DNA of 64,000 nt. Origin: an uncultured Pseudomonadota bacterium (GTDB taxonomy: Bacteria > Bdellovibrionota_C > UBA2361 > CALMIO01). A program made the translations under genes and the position numbers. The notes beneath the pieces were generated by a model that saw nothing but the letters and a program-made list of their open reading frames with translations, was not told the origin of the DNA and did no database searches. The first letter of the stretch is position 1, and each line of letters opens with the position of its first letter. The DNA lies in contig CALMIO010000002.1 in the NCBI GenBank assembly GCA_937864035.1, positions 98,390-162,389 of the forward strand. Direction: 5' to 3'. This document shows, in pieces, positions 44,561 through 54,676 of the stretch.

Positions 44561-44578
44561 CTAGAATGATCATTCTAG
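44561..44578. promoter_or_regulatory. perfect 18-bp palindrome between parE and the hydrolase gene
   Basis: CTAGAATGATCATTCTAG is its own reverse complement with no spacer. It lies 68 bases after the parE stop and 211 bases before the hydrolase start, both on the minus strand. No U-run follows it in that direction, so it is more like a dimer-binding operator than a terminator. Confidence 0.5.
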
Positions 44579-44645
44579 TTCTAAAATCAATAAAAGTGAA
44601 GAGGGTGAAAAAGATTGAATTAAACGGGATAAACAACCTAGGTAT

Positions 44646-46586
44646 TTAAATATCAAGATCGAGCCTGCCAGAATATTCCTGAATTAGATCATAACGCTGG
44701 CTTGGATCTCTGCCAAAAATTTTATCAAGCATAAGATCGCAATTTTTAAGATCGCGGGCTGTAACCTGAGATATCGTCCTAGTCCTAGGATTTAAGCTGG
44801 TTTGCCAAAGAGTTTCATGATTCATCTCTCCTAAACCTTTAAACCGAGTAATGTGTAACTGAGCCTTTTTACTGGCTGACACTATTTCTTCCTTTTGTTG
44901 ATCGGTATAGACCCAGTGGGTAACTTCTTTCGCGCCGGAGCCTATTCGAATTCTATATAAAGGGGTCAAACCAATATACAAATATCCACCCTCGATTAAC
45001 TGACGCATATGTCTGTAGAAAAAGGCAAGCAAAAGAGAGGCTATGTGCATACCGTCAGCATCGGCATCAGTTAAAATGATTATCTTGTGGTAACGAAGTT
45101 TATCGGGACGAAAATTTACCCCATATCCAGCTCCTATTGCCGAAATTAAATCGGCAATCTCTTTGTTCTCTTTTATTTTCGTCTCTCCAGCGGCGATCAC
45201 GTTTAACACCTTGCCGCGTAAAGGCAAAACAGCTTGGGTTTCTCGATCGCGTCCCTGTTTGGCGTTTCCGCCCGCCGACTCGCCTTCAACAATAATCAAT
45301 TCTGAATTTTCGGGGCGATTCGAAGTGCAGTCTGCTAGTTTGCCCGGCAAATTCAACCTGTGACTAACACCTACTTTACGCGAGACCGCTTCGGCGGCAC
45401 TGCGCGCAGCAACTCTTGCTTTGGCAGAAAGAATAATTCGTTGAGCCAAGGCGTTGGCAACGCTTGTTTTGGCGTTAAGAACATTCTCAAAGCTTTTTGC
45501 TAACGTCTCAACCGGCTCGGCAACTTCCGGATTGTTAAGCATATCTTTGGTTTGGCCTTGAAATTGAAGCTGGGCGACACTACCAGGCACGTTTAAGGAG
45601 ACGATTGCGAACATCCCTTCTCGCAGATCTTCAGCAGTTATTTTTAACCCTTTCGGAATCAAATCATGCACCTGCAAGTAATTGCGCAACGCTTTGGCCA
45701 AACCAGTTTTGAACGCCTCCTCATGAGTTCCGCCAGAAGCCGTATGAATTCCATTAACGAATGATAAAATATGATCTTTAGTTGATTCAGTCCAAGCAAA
45801 AACCACTTCAACCTTTAAGCCACTGGCTTTTTCCAGAGAAAATATCTCGCCGCCCAGAGGAGCTTGCCGATCACGTTCAAGCAGTTGCTGAAGATAAGTT
45901 TTTATCCCTTCCGGAAAACAAAATTCCTTATCTTCGCCACTAACAAGGTTGCGAAAAGAAATTCGAAGCGCTCTGTTTAGAAAAGCTTTTTCTTCAAGCA
46001 TTCGCTCAATCCTTTTAGGATCAAAACGAATCGAACGAAAGATCTCGCCGTCAGGCTTAAAATAAACCTTAGTTCCTCTCTGCTTACTCTTAGCCCCTTT
46101 TGTCAGATTGCTTAGCGGCTTGCCGCGAGAAAAATCTTGCCGCCACTCGTAACCATCGCGCCAAACAGTAACGCTCAATTTTTCTGAAAGCGCGTTAACA
46201 ACTGAAGCTCCAACACCGTGTAAGCCACCAGCGGATAAATAATTTTTGTCCGAAAACTTTCCGCCAGAATGCAAGGTAGTAAACAAAAGTTGCAAAGCTG
46301 GTTTTTTATAGCGGGGATGAACATCAACCGGAATACCTCTGCCGTTATCTTCAATGGTCACGCTTTCGCCGTCTTTTTCAAGGGTCAAAATAATCTTATC
46401 GGCATGACCGTTCATCGCCTCGTCAACTGAATTATCAAGAATCTCTTTAATTAAATGATGCAGTCCGGCAGGTCCCTCGGTGCCGCCAATATACATTCCC
46501 GGGCGTTTCCTGACCGGCTCTAACCCCTCAAGCACCTCGATATCTTCGGCCGTGTAATTTCCTTTGTTAACCGCTTTTTTATTCAT
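44646..46586 (-). CDS. parE: topoisomerase IV subunit B (or GyrB paralogue)
   Basis: The ATPase/TOPRIM subunit of a type IIA topoisomerase. The GHKL ATPase motifs are NSVDEAMNG, DNGRGIPV and GGLHGVGASVVNALS. The TOPRIM region has EGESAGG and DADADG, and the C-terminus carries the RFKGLGEMN signature. At 646 residues it lacks the insert of enteric GyrB and fits ParE or short GyrB. It follows parC by 4 bases. ParE is preferred because of the partner's sequence, but gyrase cannot be excluded. Confidence 0.88.
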   Translation of the reverse strand: MNKKAVNKGNYTAEDIEVLEGLEPVRKRPGMYIGGTEGPAGLHHLIKEILDNSVDEAMNGHADKIILTLEKDGESVTIEDNGRGIPVDVHPRYKKPALQLLFTTLHSGGKFSDKNYLSAGGLHGVGASVVNALSEKLSVTVWRDGYEWRQDFSRGKPLSNLTKGAKSKQRGTKVYFKPDGEIFRSIRFDPKRIERMLEEKAFLNRALRISFRNLVSGEDKEFCFPEGIKTYLQQLLERDRQAPLGGEIFSLEKASGLKVEVVFAWTESTKDHILSFVNGIHTASGGTHEEAFKTGLAKALRNYLQVHDLIPKGLKITAEDLREGMFAIVSLNVPGSVAQLQFQGQTKDMLNNPEVAEPVETLAKSFENVLNAKTSVANALAQRIILSAKARVAARSAAEAVSRKVGVSHRLNLPGKLADCTSNRPENSELIIVEGESAGGNAKQGRDRETQAVLPLRGKVLNVIAAGETKIKENKEIADLISAIGAGYGVNFRPDKLRYHKIIILTDADADGMHIASLLLAFFYRHMRQLIEGGYLYIGLTPLYRIRIGSGAKEVTHWVYTDQQKEEIVSASKKAQLHITRFKGLGEMNHETLWQTSLNPRTRTISQVTARDLKNCDLMLDKIFGRDPSQRYDLIQEYSGRLDLDI

Positions 46587-46590
46587 TTTT

Positions 46591-48966
46591 CTAAATTAAC
46601 TTTAATTGTTCTCTGGTATCTCTCTGATTTTTGGCGCTACCATCTTTTACTCCGGAATTCAAAGCGCCTTCTGGTTCATCTCTTTTTTTAAAGACGGCGG
46701 CGATTTTGCCACGCGCAATGATTTTGTTTCCTTTCAAAGAGCGACGCCCGAAAACTATTTCGTCCGCTTCAATTTGACGCTTTTTTTGATCATCATCAAT
46801 AATTAAGAAAGCCTCTCTTTCTTGCCAACCATAAGCTGCTACCAAGGTGTCATTATCGCGCACTCCAATCAAAGAAACTCCAACAACCGCCGAGTCTTTT
46901 TCTGGGATTTCTTTAGAATTAAAAGCAAGTGCGTACCCCTCTTTAGTAAAAAGCGCTATGTTTTTACCAAATTTTGAAACCGCCGCCAGTTGATCGCCTT
47001 CTCGCAGTTTCATGATCTTTTTGCCGATCCGCTTGACTTCTTTAAGCTCGGAAATTTTCAAAATAAAACCAGTGCCATTTTTGCTGACTAAAAACAACTT
47101 TTCTCCGACTGCCAATTGATCAGAGTTTAAAATGACCGCTCCATTGTTGACTGCCAACGCTTCGTTGCTCGATTGAACGATAAAACTAACAATTATTTTT
47201 TCGCCGTCTTTAAATTTTAAAATTTTCTGTACCGGTTCGCCATAACCGCTAGAAGCGGGAAATTCGTTAATCTTTAAAGTAAACAAAGATCCCAAATTCG
47301 TGATAAAAACTACCAAATCAAGGGTGCTCGCCTTATGAGCGGCCAAAATAGCGTCTCCTTCGCGAAGTCTAGTCGAATTTAGTTCATTAGTCGCTCTGAT
47401 TCTTTTAAGCCAACCATCTCGGGTAATAATAGCGTAAACCTCTTCATTCACGAGATAGTCCTCCTCACGATATTCAAATTGATTCTCGGACTCGTTTTGG
47501 ATCTGACAACGACGTTTGTCTCCGTATGTTTCCCCTATCTCAATCAAATCTTCGCGGACGATCTCTTTAATTTTTTTATTGCTTCCAAGAATTTTATCAA
47601 TTTGAGCAAGTCTCTCTTTTTTCTCCTTTAATTCTTTTTTAATTTCAGCAATATTGGTTTTTGCAAGTTGGTAAATTCGCATGTCAACTACCGCGAAAGC
47701 TTGTTCCTCAGATAACTTGAAACGAGTTCGCAATTTTGCCGCCGCATCACCGCGTCCCTCGCTTGAACGCACGATTTTAATAACTTGATCGAGAGCATCA
47801 AAAATTTTAACCAAACCTTCTAGTATATGAGCTCTTGCAAGAAGCTGTTTTTTTTCAAAAGTTAGCTTTTTCTTGACAACATCTATTCTAAAGTCAAGAA
47901 AACAAGATAACATTCTTTTTAAATCTAGTAGCTGAGGTTTTAAAACTTCACTTTCTTTTTCAATTGGAACTAACGCTGTCAAGTTGACTGAAAATTGAGT
48001 TTCAAGCAAAGTGTGTTTAAAAAGATACGCCATTGCCGCCTTTGGATCGGCTCCCGTCGTTAACTCAAGTTGCACGCAAACATCTGTCGTTGAAACATCA
48101 CGAATGTCGTTAAGTTGCGGGATCTTTCTTTCGGCAATCAGAATGCCGATTTTTTCAACCAGCTCTTTTTTGTTGACGGTATAAGGAAGCGAGCTAATTA
48201 TTATGTGTTTTTTTCCACGGGCTCCTTCTGCCACTTTCCATTCAGCTCTCATTTTAATCGCGCCCTTACCGGTAGAATAAATTTCATTTAAATCTTGGCG
48301 CGAATTTAAAATCAAACATCCTGTGGGAAAATCTGGTCCCTTTAAAACTCCGGCAAGTTTCGTCGAGCTTATTTCGGGGTTGTCAAGCAATTCAACTAGA
48401 GCTTTAACGACATCTTTCAAGTTATGCGGCGGTATGCTGGTTGCCATACCAACCGCAATACCAGAGCAACCATTTATTAAAAGATTTGGCGCTCTGCTTG
48501 GAAAAACTACCGGTTCAAGCTGGGTGGCGTCAAAGTTATCTCTAAATTCAACTGTTTCTTGATCAAGTTCACCTATAACTTCCAACGCTAATGGTGTCAA
48601 TTTGACCTCGGTATACCTGTAGGCGGCCGCCGGATCGCCGTCAATCGAACCAAAATTACCCTGCCCGTCAATTAGCGGATAACGCAAAGAAAAATCTTGT
48701 GCCATTCGCACCATAGCCTCATAACAAGCTTGATCGCTATGAGGATGAAAACTACCAAGAACCGCGCCAATGACGGTTGCTGATTTTCTATGACTACCTC
48801 CGGGTTTTAATCCGAGGTTACGATACATGGTAAATAGTATTCTTCGCTGAACAGGTTTTAAGCCATCGCGCGCGTCCGGTAAAGCGCGCCCTGAAATAAC
48901 GCTTAAAGCGTAGGTCAGAAATTTATCTCGAGACTCTACGGCAAGATCGCTTTTTAAAATCGGCAT
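46591..48966 (-). CDS. parC: topoisomerase IV subunit A (or GyrA paralogue)
   Basis: The DNA cleavage subunit. The catalytic Tyr is in [10 protein letters not shown] (near residue 126), and the N-terminal [20 protein letters not shown] and [21 protein letters not shown] (quinolone region) are intact. The coiled-coil gate is followed by a beta-pinwheel C-terminal domain, with [21 protein letters not shown]. No clear GyrA box (QRRGGKG) is present in the first blades, which favours ParC; GRRSLKG near the end is only a weak resemblance. At 791 residues it is typical. It precedes parE, the reverse of the common parE-parC order. Confidence 0.88.
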   Translation of the reverse strand: MPILKSDLAVESRDKFLTYALSVISGRALPDARDGLKPVQRRILFTMYRNLGLKPGGSHRKSATVIGAVLGSFHPHSDQACYEAMVRMAQDFSLRYPLIDGQGNFGSIDGDPAAAYRYTEVKLTPLALEVIGELDQETVEFRDNFDATQLEPVVFPSRAPNLLINGCSGIAVGMATSIPPHNLKDVVKALVELLDNPEISSTKLAGVLKGPDFPTGCLILNSRQDLNEIYSTGKGAIKMRAEWKVAEGARGKKHIIISSLPYTVNKKELVEKIGILIAERKIPQLNDIRDVSTTDVCVQLELTTGADPKAAMAYLFKHTLLETQFSVNLTALVPIEKESEVLKPQLLDLKRMLSCFLDFRIDVVKKKLTFEKKQLLARAHILEGLVKIFDALDQVIKIVRSSEGRGDAAAKLRTRFKLSEEQAFAVVDMRIYQLAKTNIAEIKKELKEKKERLAQIDKILGSNKKIKEIVREDLIEIGETYGDKRRCQIQNESENQFEYREEDYLVNEEVYAIITRDGWLKRIRATNELNSTRLREGDAILAAHKASTLDLVVFITNLGSLFTLKINEFPASSGYGEPVQKILKFKDGEKIIVSFIVQSSNEALAVNNGAVILNSDQLAVGEKLFLVSKNGTGFILKISELKEVKRIGKKIMKLREGDQLAAVSKFGKNIALFTKEGYALAFNSKEIPEKDSAVVGVSLIGVRDNDTLVAAYGWQEREAFLIIDDDQKKRQIEADEIVFGRRSLKGNKIIARGKIAAVFKKRDEPEGALNSGVKDGSAKNQRDTREQLKLI

Positions 48967-49214
48967 AAAATTTCTATTAAGAGCCTATATTTGGTTAAAT
49001 TACAGCTAAAGATGGTTTCTGGCAAATCAATAAAACTTGCAAAAAGCAAAATTTATAAGGCAAACAGCCTCTTTTTAACAATGATCTTTGAGTGGCAAAA
49101 ATCAACTTTTTGTACCCTTATCAGCAATTGAAACATCTAACCCTAGGTCATTGCTAGAGATTTTTAAGCCGATCATCCTAAAAATTTTCTGTAAAGATAC
49201 CGAAAATATATATT

Positions 49215-50096
49215 ATGGGGAAAATAGCTCAACAAACAATAGCTCCCGGAACAGTTATTGCTTCTCGTTTCGAAGTTTTGCGCGCAATCGGTAAAGGCGA
49301 TGTCGGAGTTGTATATCATGTGCGCGACAAATGGGAGGGCGGCGAGCATGTTGCTCTTAAAATTTTATCTCGCGGCATTACAACCAATGAGGAAGCAGTT
49401 AAGAGGTTTCGCAAAGAAATGATCGCTGGCAACCAGCTGAATCATCCAAACATTGTTAAATCCTATGAGTACATAGATTATGGAGAGCTACAAGCATACA
49501 CAATGGAGTTAATTGATGGCGGAACGTTGGCGAACATCTTAAAGCTAGCGCCTATTGCGGCAGATGAGATTGTTAAAATTTTACTTCATATTGTTTATGG
49601 GCTTGAAGCGATTCATTCACGCGGCATATTGCACAGAGACTTAAAACCTGAAAACCTCCTTATTTCAAGAGATGGTTTAATTAAAATTTCCGATTTTGGC
49701 TTGGCGCGGCTTAAAGATCGCAGTTCGATGACTTTAACAGGAATCATGATCGGCACTCCGAAATATTTAGCGCCAGAATATTTAGAATTAGGAGATTATA
49801 GGGAATCAAGCGATATTTTTGCCGTAGGGGTTTTGGGTTACGAACTTATTACTGGCAAGAGCCCGTTTCCAGAAATCTCTGACATCTCTCAATTACTAGA
49901 GAGATTTAAACACCCCGTTAAAGAACCAAAAAGTCTAATTTCTTCTTGTCCAGCAACCCTAAATAAAATTATTTTAAAAGCAATAGAAGTTGATCCCTCC
50001 AAACGATATCAATCAGCCGCCGAAATGGCGCGCGATTTAATGAATCCTTCCGCTCGCGGCAAAGCGATATTTTTTCAACGCTTTGCCGGAATATAA
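49215..50096 (+). CDS. Ser/Thr protein kinase (Hanks type), soluble
   Basis: A 293-residue kinase with all key motifs: glycine loop IGKGDVGVVY, Lys49 in VALKIL, catalytic loop HRDLKPEN (residues 140-147), DFG (160-162) and GTPKYLAPEY for the activation segment. There is no membrane helix, PASTA or other sensor domain after it, so it may be a cytosolic kinase with regulators elsewhere. It is divergent from parC across 249 bases and has no Shine-Dalgarno before its ATG. Substrates are unknown. Confidence 0.93.
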   Translation: MGKIAQQTIAPGTVIASRFEVLRAIGKGDVGVVYHVRDKWEGGEHVALKILSRGITTNEEAVKRFRKEMIAGNQLNHPNIVKSYEYIDYGELQAYTMELIDGGTLANILKLAPIAADEIVKILLHIVYGLEAIHSRGILHRDLKPENLLISRDGLIKISDFGLARLKDRSSMTLTGIMIGTPKYLAPEYLELGDYRESSDIFAVGVLGYELITGKSPFPEISDISQLLERFKHPVKEPKSLISSCPATLNKIILKAIEVDPSKRYQSAAEMARDLMNPSARGKAIFFQRFAGI

Positions 50097-50125
50097 AAAA
50101 CCTAACAAGCAATCGATTAAAACCA

Positions 50126-51478
50126 CTATTTAGTTTTTGTTGCTGGCGGCACGACGGTTGGTTCTTCAGTTATAGGATCAAAAAGCCTAAGATCAAGCTC
50201 TTTCGGAACTTTATCACAAAAAATCATCCTATGAAAATTTAAATTTTGAAATATCTTTGTTTTAAAATCATACAACAATTGATACACCGGAAAGGCTTCG
50301 TAATTTGTTGGCTCGTCATATCTTTCAAACAAACCATATACGGTAAATACCAGCTTGGCTGGATGAAACATTTGATCATAAACCATTCTGGCAATTAATC
50401 GACCCAACTGCTGATCAACATATAAAATCTCTTTGCCAACCTCAGCGTATGGATCCTTGGGCATGAAGGTTACAACCTGAACTTGGCGAGGCACAAAAAA
50501 AGTATTGAAGCTAAAAGGATCTGAAGCTTTATATGGCTCCTCGTCGCTTTCTTGATTGGTAGTCACATTTTGATCAAGCGTTATTTTCGGCAAAGATCCA
50601 TCAGCAAATTCACTTTTAGGCTCTACCAATAAACAAAATTCGCTTTCGCGCTCGACTCTTGGCATACCGAAAGCAAAAGGTAAAAGCAGGGTGTCTTCAA
50701 CCTTTTGGTTATACTCATAGTTAGAGGGCTTCAATGAAAATGAAAAAAAATCCGCTGGAGCGAAAGATTTTTTAAAAAATGGATCTTGCATGTTAACGCT
50801 TGTCATTTGAGTAAATGACGGCAACAAAAAACTTCTAACCCAAAAAGGATCCTCTTCCGGAGTTAACAATCTAAAATTAAGTAAAATAAATGAGTTTTTC
50901 GGCGAGGGATAAGGAAATTCTATTCTTTCTTTGTAAAGAACTATTGATTTATCAAAATCAAACCCCGGATAATAACGGCGCAAAGTTCCATTAATCAAAC
51001 CGCCATTAAACTCTGTTTCCGGTAAGTTCAACTCAAAGTCATATCTTTGAAACGGATAGCCGCAAAATTGATCACTCCAAAGGGTGTATTTAGCCTTAAT
51101 TAACGGATCGCTAACCGCGGCAAATGCTGGCGGATTTCTACAATCCGTTCCTTCGTTCTGCTTAATGACTCCAATTGAGGCATCCGGCAAAACTTCAAAT
51201 GAGTGAAATGTTCGGACGCGATGCAAACGCGAGTTCAAACCTTGCGGCAGGATTTGCGAACGAACCTTAACGCTCAACTGCGAAGAGTTTATCAAAAATT
51301 CTGTTTCTGGAAGAATTAATTTTTTAAACTGCCGTAAGTTTTCTTTTGATATTTTAAGATTATCGCTGAGTGAATAAAAACTTTCAGAGCCAGTTTCAGC
51401 AAAAGCAATTTTTATATAGATCGCTTTGTGCGTTAGAAAAAAAAACAGTAGTGCGCTTTTAAATAAGATCTTTTTCAA
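50126..51478 (-). CDS. secreted or membrane-attached protein of unknown function
   Basis: A 450-residue protein with a signal peptide (MKKILFKSALLFFFLTHKAIYIKIAFA, cleavage after AFA). The mature part is rich in Phe, Pro and Tyr with beta-type spacing; only two cysteines stand out in the first half. The C-terminus is a Pro/Thr-rich tail (EEPTVVPPATKTK). The start is a TTG at 51478 that overlaps the end of nuoI by 20 bases, so the two are probably translationally coupled. No family is recognised. Confidence 0.6.
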   Translation of the reverse strand: MKKILFKSALLFFFLTHKAIYIKIAFAETGSESFYSLSDNLKISKENLRQFKKLILPETEFLINSSQLSVKVRSQILPQGLNSRLHRVRTFHSFEVLPDASIGVIKQNEGTDCRNPPAFAAVSDPLIKAKYTLWSDQFCGYPFQRYDFELNLPETEFNGGLINGTLRRYYPGFDFDKSIVLYKERIEFPYPSPKNSFILLNFRLLTPEEDPFWVRSFLLPSFTQMTSVNMQDPFFKKSFAPADFFSFSLKPSNYEYNQKVEDTLLLPFAFGMPRVERESEFCLLVEPKSEFADGSLPKITLDQNVTTNQESDEEPYKASDPFSFNTFFVPRQVQVVTFMPKDPYAEVGKEILYVDQQLGRLIARMVYDQMFHPAKLVFTVYGLFERYDEPTNYEAFPVYQLLYDFKTKIFQNLNFHRMIFCDKVPKELDLRLFDPITEEPTVVPPATKTK

Positions 51479-52043
51479 GATTTTGAATCTTCTGCTGATG
51501 GTGTTTAAATATCTCTTGCTTGCTTAAACCGTGCAAATCTTTGGAACGTTGCATTAAAACCTCTTTATCCTCAATAAACAAGCGGGGATCGGGTTGATAA
51601 ACTTCGGGATGAATGCCGGTGTCCATTCTAATGGCATCGACCGGGCAAGCTTCCACGCAGTAGCCGCAATAAATGCAGAGCAAAGTATCTATTTCGTAAC
51701 GGTGTGGAAATTTTTCAATATTTGGATCATCATGCTCGCACGCTTCTATGTAAATGCAACGCGCCGGACAAGCAGTAGCGCACAAAAAACAAGCTGTGCA
51801 ACGTATATCTCCGTTTGGTTTCAAGGTTAACCGGTGGCGACCGCGATAACGTTCCGGGTATGCTCTTCTTTCGTTCGGGTATTGAACAACGACACTCGCT
51901 GAAGAATCTGTTTTGATCCCTAAAAAATTTAAAACGTGGAGAATAAAATTTTTGAGTAAAGTTCCAAAAGTCAAGGAAAAACCTTTTAAGACCTCTAAAA
52001 TATACAGTTTTTCCCAAAAACTCATCTCTTCACGGCGGCGCAT
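51459..52043 (-). CDS. nuoI: NADH-quinone oxidoreductase subunit I (NuoI)
   Basis: A peripheral arm subunit carrying two [4Fe-4S] clusters (N6a, N6b). Cluster ligands are Cys82, 85, 88 and 92 (CTACFLCATACP) and Cys123, 126, 129 and 133 (CIYCGYCVEACP). An N-terminal amphipathic region and a conserved PERYRGRHRL segment precede them. At 194 residues it is in the usual range. Unusually no other nuo subunit flanks it; the next gene in the transcript encodes an unknown secreted protein. The start could alternatively be the Met at residue 7. Confidence 0.93.
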   Translation of the reverse strand: MRRREEMSFWEKLYILEVLKGFSLTFGTLLKNFILHVLNFLGIKTDSSASVVVQYPNERRAYPERYRGRHRLTLKPNGDIRCTACFLCATACPARCIYIEACEHDDPNIEKFPHRYEIDTLLCIYCGYCVEACPVDAIRMDTGIHPEVYQPDPRLFIEDKEVLMQRSKDLHGLSKQEIFKHHQQKIQNLEKDLI

Positions 52044-52143
52044 TTTAGATTTAGAAAAATAAACTACTTTTTAATATTGTTAATAATCTAGACTAAAAAG
52101 TAAAAAGTTGCAAAACTGATATTATATCATAAATATTTATTTT

Positions 52144-53886
52144 ATGGATTTAAATGAACGAGCACAGCTAGCGGAGATGCTTTTTCCAAAAGAGCGATTT
52201 TCTCTATTCTCGCTGGAAGAACTAGAAACGCGTTACCCCAAAAGAGAGTTGCCAAGCGGTGCTCTAGTAACGCGAATGGCTCCCAGTCCAACTGGCTTTA
52301 TGCACATAGGTGGTATTTACACCGCCATTATTGATCGTAAATTAGCTTCCCAAAGTGGCGGGGTTTTTATCTTAAGGATCGAAGACACGGACGTCGAAAG
52401 AACTGTGCCCGGAGCTATTGAGACCATTATTTATTACCTAAACCAATATAATTTGACTCCGGATGAGGGACCAATTTTAATCAAACAGTCTGATAACAAA
52501 AATTGTTCTAAAGAAAATATCGAACAACGAGGAAATTATGGATCCTATATTCAAACACAGAGGCTCCCTATTTATCACTCAGTGATAGCTCAAATGATTC
52601 GTGATGGCACGGCTTATCCATGTTTTTGCTCTCAAGAAGAGCTAGAACAAGATCGCCAAAATCAACGTACTCAAAAGATCAGAACTGGCTATTACGGAGA
52701 GTGGGCTCGTTGGCGCAATATGGGTCTAAAAGAGATCTCAGTTGAACTTGAAAAAAAATCTCCTTTCGTGATTAGGCTTCGGTCGCAAGGCAAATACAGC
52801 GAACGAATCTCTTGGGAGGATGGAGTGCGCCGTAAATTAAGCCTTCCGGCAAACGACATTGATCACATACTGCTAAAATCAGATCTAATACCTGTCTATC
52901 ACTTTGCCGTTGTCGTCGATGATCATTTTATGCGAGTAACTGACATCATTCGGGGAGAAGAATGGATCGCTTCAGTGCCGATCCATCTAGAGCTTTATTC
53001 TCTGCTCTCGTGGACACCTCCAAAAATGTCTCACATCTCAACCATACAAAAACTCGATCAAGAAACTGTTATAGATCCAGAAAACGGAGAAAGCGTCGTT
53101 AAAACGGTAAAGCGCAAGCTTTCAAAGAGAAAAGACCCCGAAGCAAACATGAATTATTTTCATGAAAAAGGTTACCCGGTAGACGCGGTTGTTGAGTATC
53201 TTTTAAATCTTGTCAATTCTGATTTTGAAAATTGGCGCAAAAACAATCCTTATTTGCCACACTCCGAATTTCAAGTTAAAACCGAGCGCCTCTCGCCGAG
53301 CGGAGCCTTGGCCGACGAAACTAAGCTTTTAAACATCAGCAAAGATGTAATTGCAAAATTTTCAATCGATCAAACTTATGCTTTGGCTTTAGATTGGTGC
53401 CTAACATTCGATCGCGAGTTGGGAGATTTGCTTGCCAAAGATCCGGAATACGCTAAAAAAGCTCTTGGCATAGAAAAGAACGATCAAAAATCAGCCAAAA
53501 GGATCGCTTGTTGGCAAGATTTGCGAGAACAGCTCTGGTTCTTTTATGATGAGCTTTTTGAAAAAGCTCCTAAAGAGCCATTTGCTAATAAAGATCTAGC
53601 AAAACAGGTATTAGAGTCTTATTTGAAAATTTGTAAAAAAAATTATGATAAAGAAACTTGGTTTGCTAAATGCAAAGAAATTGCAAAAACTTTAAATTTT
53701 GCAACTAGCGCCAAAGAGTACAAGGAGTCTCCTCAAAATTACGTCGGACAAATTGGCGAATTTATGATGATAGTAAGAATTGCTCTTTGCGGATCGGTTC
53801 GTTCGCCGGATCTTTGGGAATTTCAAACAATCATAGGAAGTCAAAAAACCATCCAGCGAATCAAGCTCGCAATAGGCTCTTTGTAG
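52144..53886 (+). CDS. gltX: glutamyl-tRNA synthetase, long divergent form
   Basis: Charges tRNA-Glu, or also tRNA-Gln if non-discriminating. The HIGH region is APSPTGFMHIGG (about 47-58) and KMSKS is KLSKR (about 325-329). The N-terminal extension (LFPKERFSLFSLEELETRYPKRELPSGALVTRM) and the 580-residue length resemble the longer clostridial-type GltX and not the 470-residue proteobacterial type. The C-terminal part is helical and variable. It is divergent from nuoI with 100 bases between starts. Substrate range depends on whether glnS or gatCAB exists elsewhere. Confidence 0.92.
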   Translation: MDLNERAQLAEMLFPKERFSLFSLEELETRYPKRELPSGALVTRMAPSPTGFMHIGGIYTAIIDRKLASQSGGVFILRIEDTDVERTVPGAIETIIYYLNQYNLTPDEGPILIKQSDNKNCSKENIEQRGNYGSYIQTQRLPIYHSVIAQMIRDGTAYPCFCSQEELEQDRQNQRTQKIRTGYYGEWARWRNMGLKEISVELEKKSPFVIRLRSQGKYSERISWEDGVRRKLSLPANDIDHILLKSDLIPVYHFAVVVDDHFMRVTDIIRGEEWIASVPIHLELYSLLSWTPPKMSHISTIQKLDQETVIDPENGESVVKTVKRKLSKRKDPEANMNYFHEKGYPVDAVVEYLLNLVNSDFENWRKNNPYLPHSEFQVKTERLSPSGALADETKLLNISKDVIAKFSIDQTYALALDWCLTFDRELGDLLAKDPEYAKKALGIEKNDQKSAKRIACWQDLREQLWFFYDELFEKAPKEPFANKDLAKQVLESYLKICKKNYDKETWFAKCKEIAKTLNFATSAKEYKESPQNYVGQIGEFMMIVRIALCGSVRSPDLWEFQTIIGSQKTIQRIKLAIGSL

Positions 53887-54066
53887 CATTACAAGAAGCT
53901 TTTTAAAAACAGCTCAAGCTCACTCCAAATCAGAAAAACCTAAATTAAAGCAATTTATTTTCTAATAAGGTCGGATTATTGCAAGCTCTTTATTGCAAAT
54001 AAAGACGATTCCTAATAAGCTAGAAGAACTGTTAATTTACATTTAGTATTAGTTTTTCGATTTAAA

Positions 54067-54672
54067 ATGAAGACTGCTTTAGAGATATTTTACTCATTTC
54101 AAAGCCCTTATTCTTATCTTGCTCTCGATAAAATCTACCAACTTGGAAAAGATTTTGAAGTAGAGCTTATTTGGCAACCTTTTTCCGCGAAAGCTTCCGG
54201 TCAGAGCACTATGCCTCAACAAATTATGCCGGAAAAACTCTCTTACCTTTTCGAAGATACCAAAAGAATAGCAGAAGCAATGAACATACCTCTAGTTTTT
54301 CCTGAAGGTTGGCCTGAAAACGAGTTCGAGCCGGGACGAATGACACGAGGAGCTTTAGTCGCCAACGACATGGGAATTTTGATGGAGTATAACTACAAAG
54401 TTTTTCATCGCTGGTGGGGTCTTGGTCAAAATCCGAACGACGAAACTTTTCTTAGTGAGCTATGTGAAGAGCTTGATGTTGAGCTCGGAGAATTTTTAAG
54501 CAAAATCTCATCTTCTGACACTCGCGAGCGTGTTAAAGGAATTTACAAAAGGGGTAAAAATATAGGTGTTTATGACACGCCTACTATTGTTATCGGCAAC
54601 GATCGCTACGTGGGATATGATAAAATTTACGGCATCAGAGAGATGCTTTCTAGCAAGGGACTAAAAGCTTAG
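54067..54672 (+). CDS. DsbA-family protein, 2-hydroxychromene-2-carboxylate isomerase-like
   Basis: A thioredoxin-fold protein of 201 residues without a CxxC motif: the N-terminal site is FQSPYSYLA with Ser13, as in glutathione-dependent 2-hydroxychromene-2-carboxylate isomerases and kappa-class GST relatives. The C-terminal VYDTPTIVIGNDRYVGYD is the usual cis-Pro segment. No signal peptide, so cytoplasmic. It precedes rsmE by 4 bases. The true substrate may be another aromatic or thiol compound. Confidence 0.85.
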   Translation: MKTALEIFYSFQSPYSYLALDKIYQLGKDFEVELIWQPFSAKASGQSTMPQQIMPEKLSYLFEDTKRIAEAMNIPLVFPEGWPENEFEPGRMTRGALVANDMGILMEYNYKVFHRWWGLGQNPNDETFLSELCEELDVELGEFLSKISSSDTRERVKGIYKRGKNIGVYDTPTIVIGNDRYVGYDKIYGIREMLSSKGLKA

Positions 54673-54676
54673 CGAG

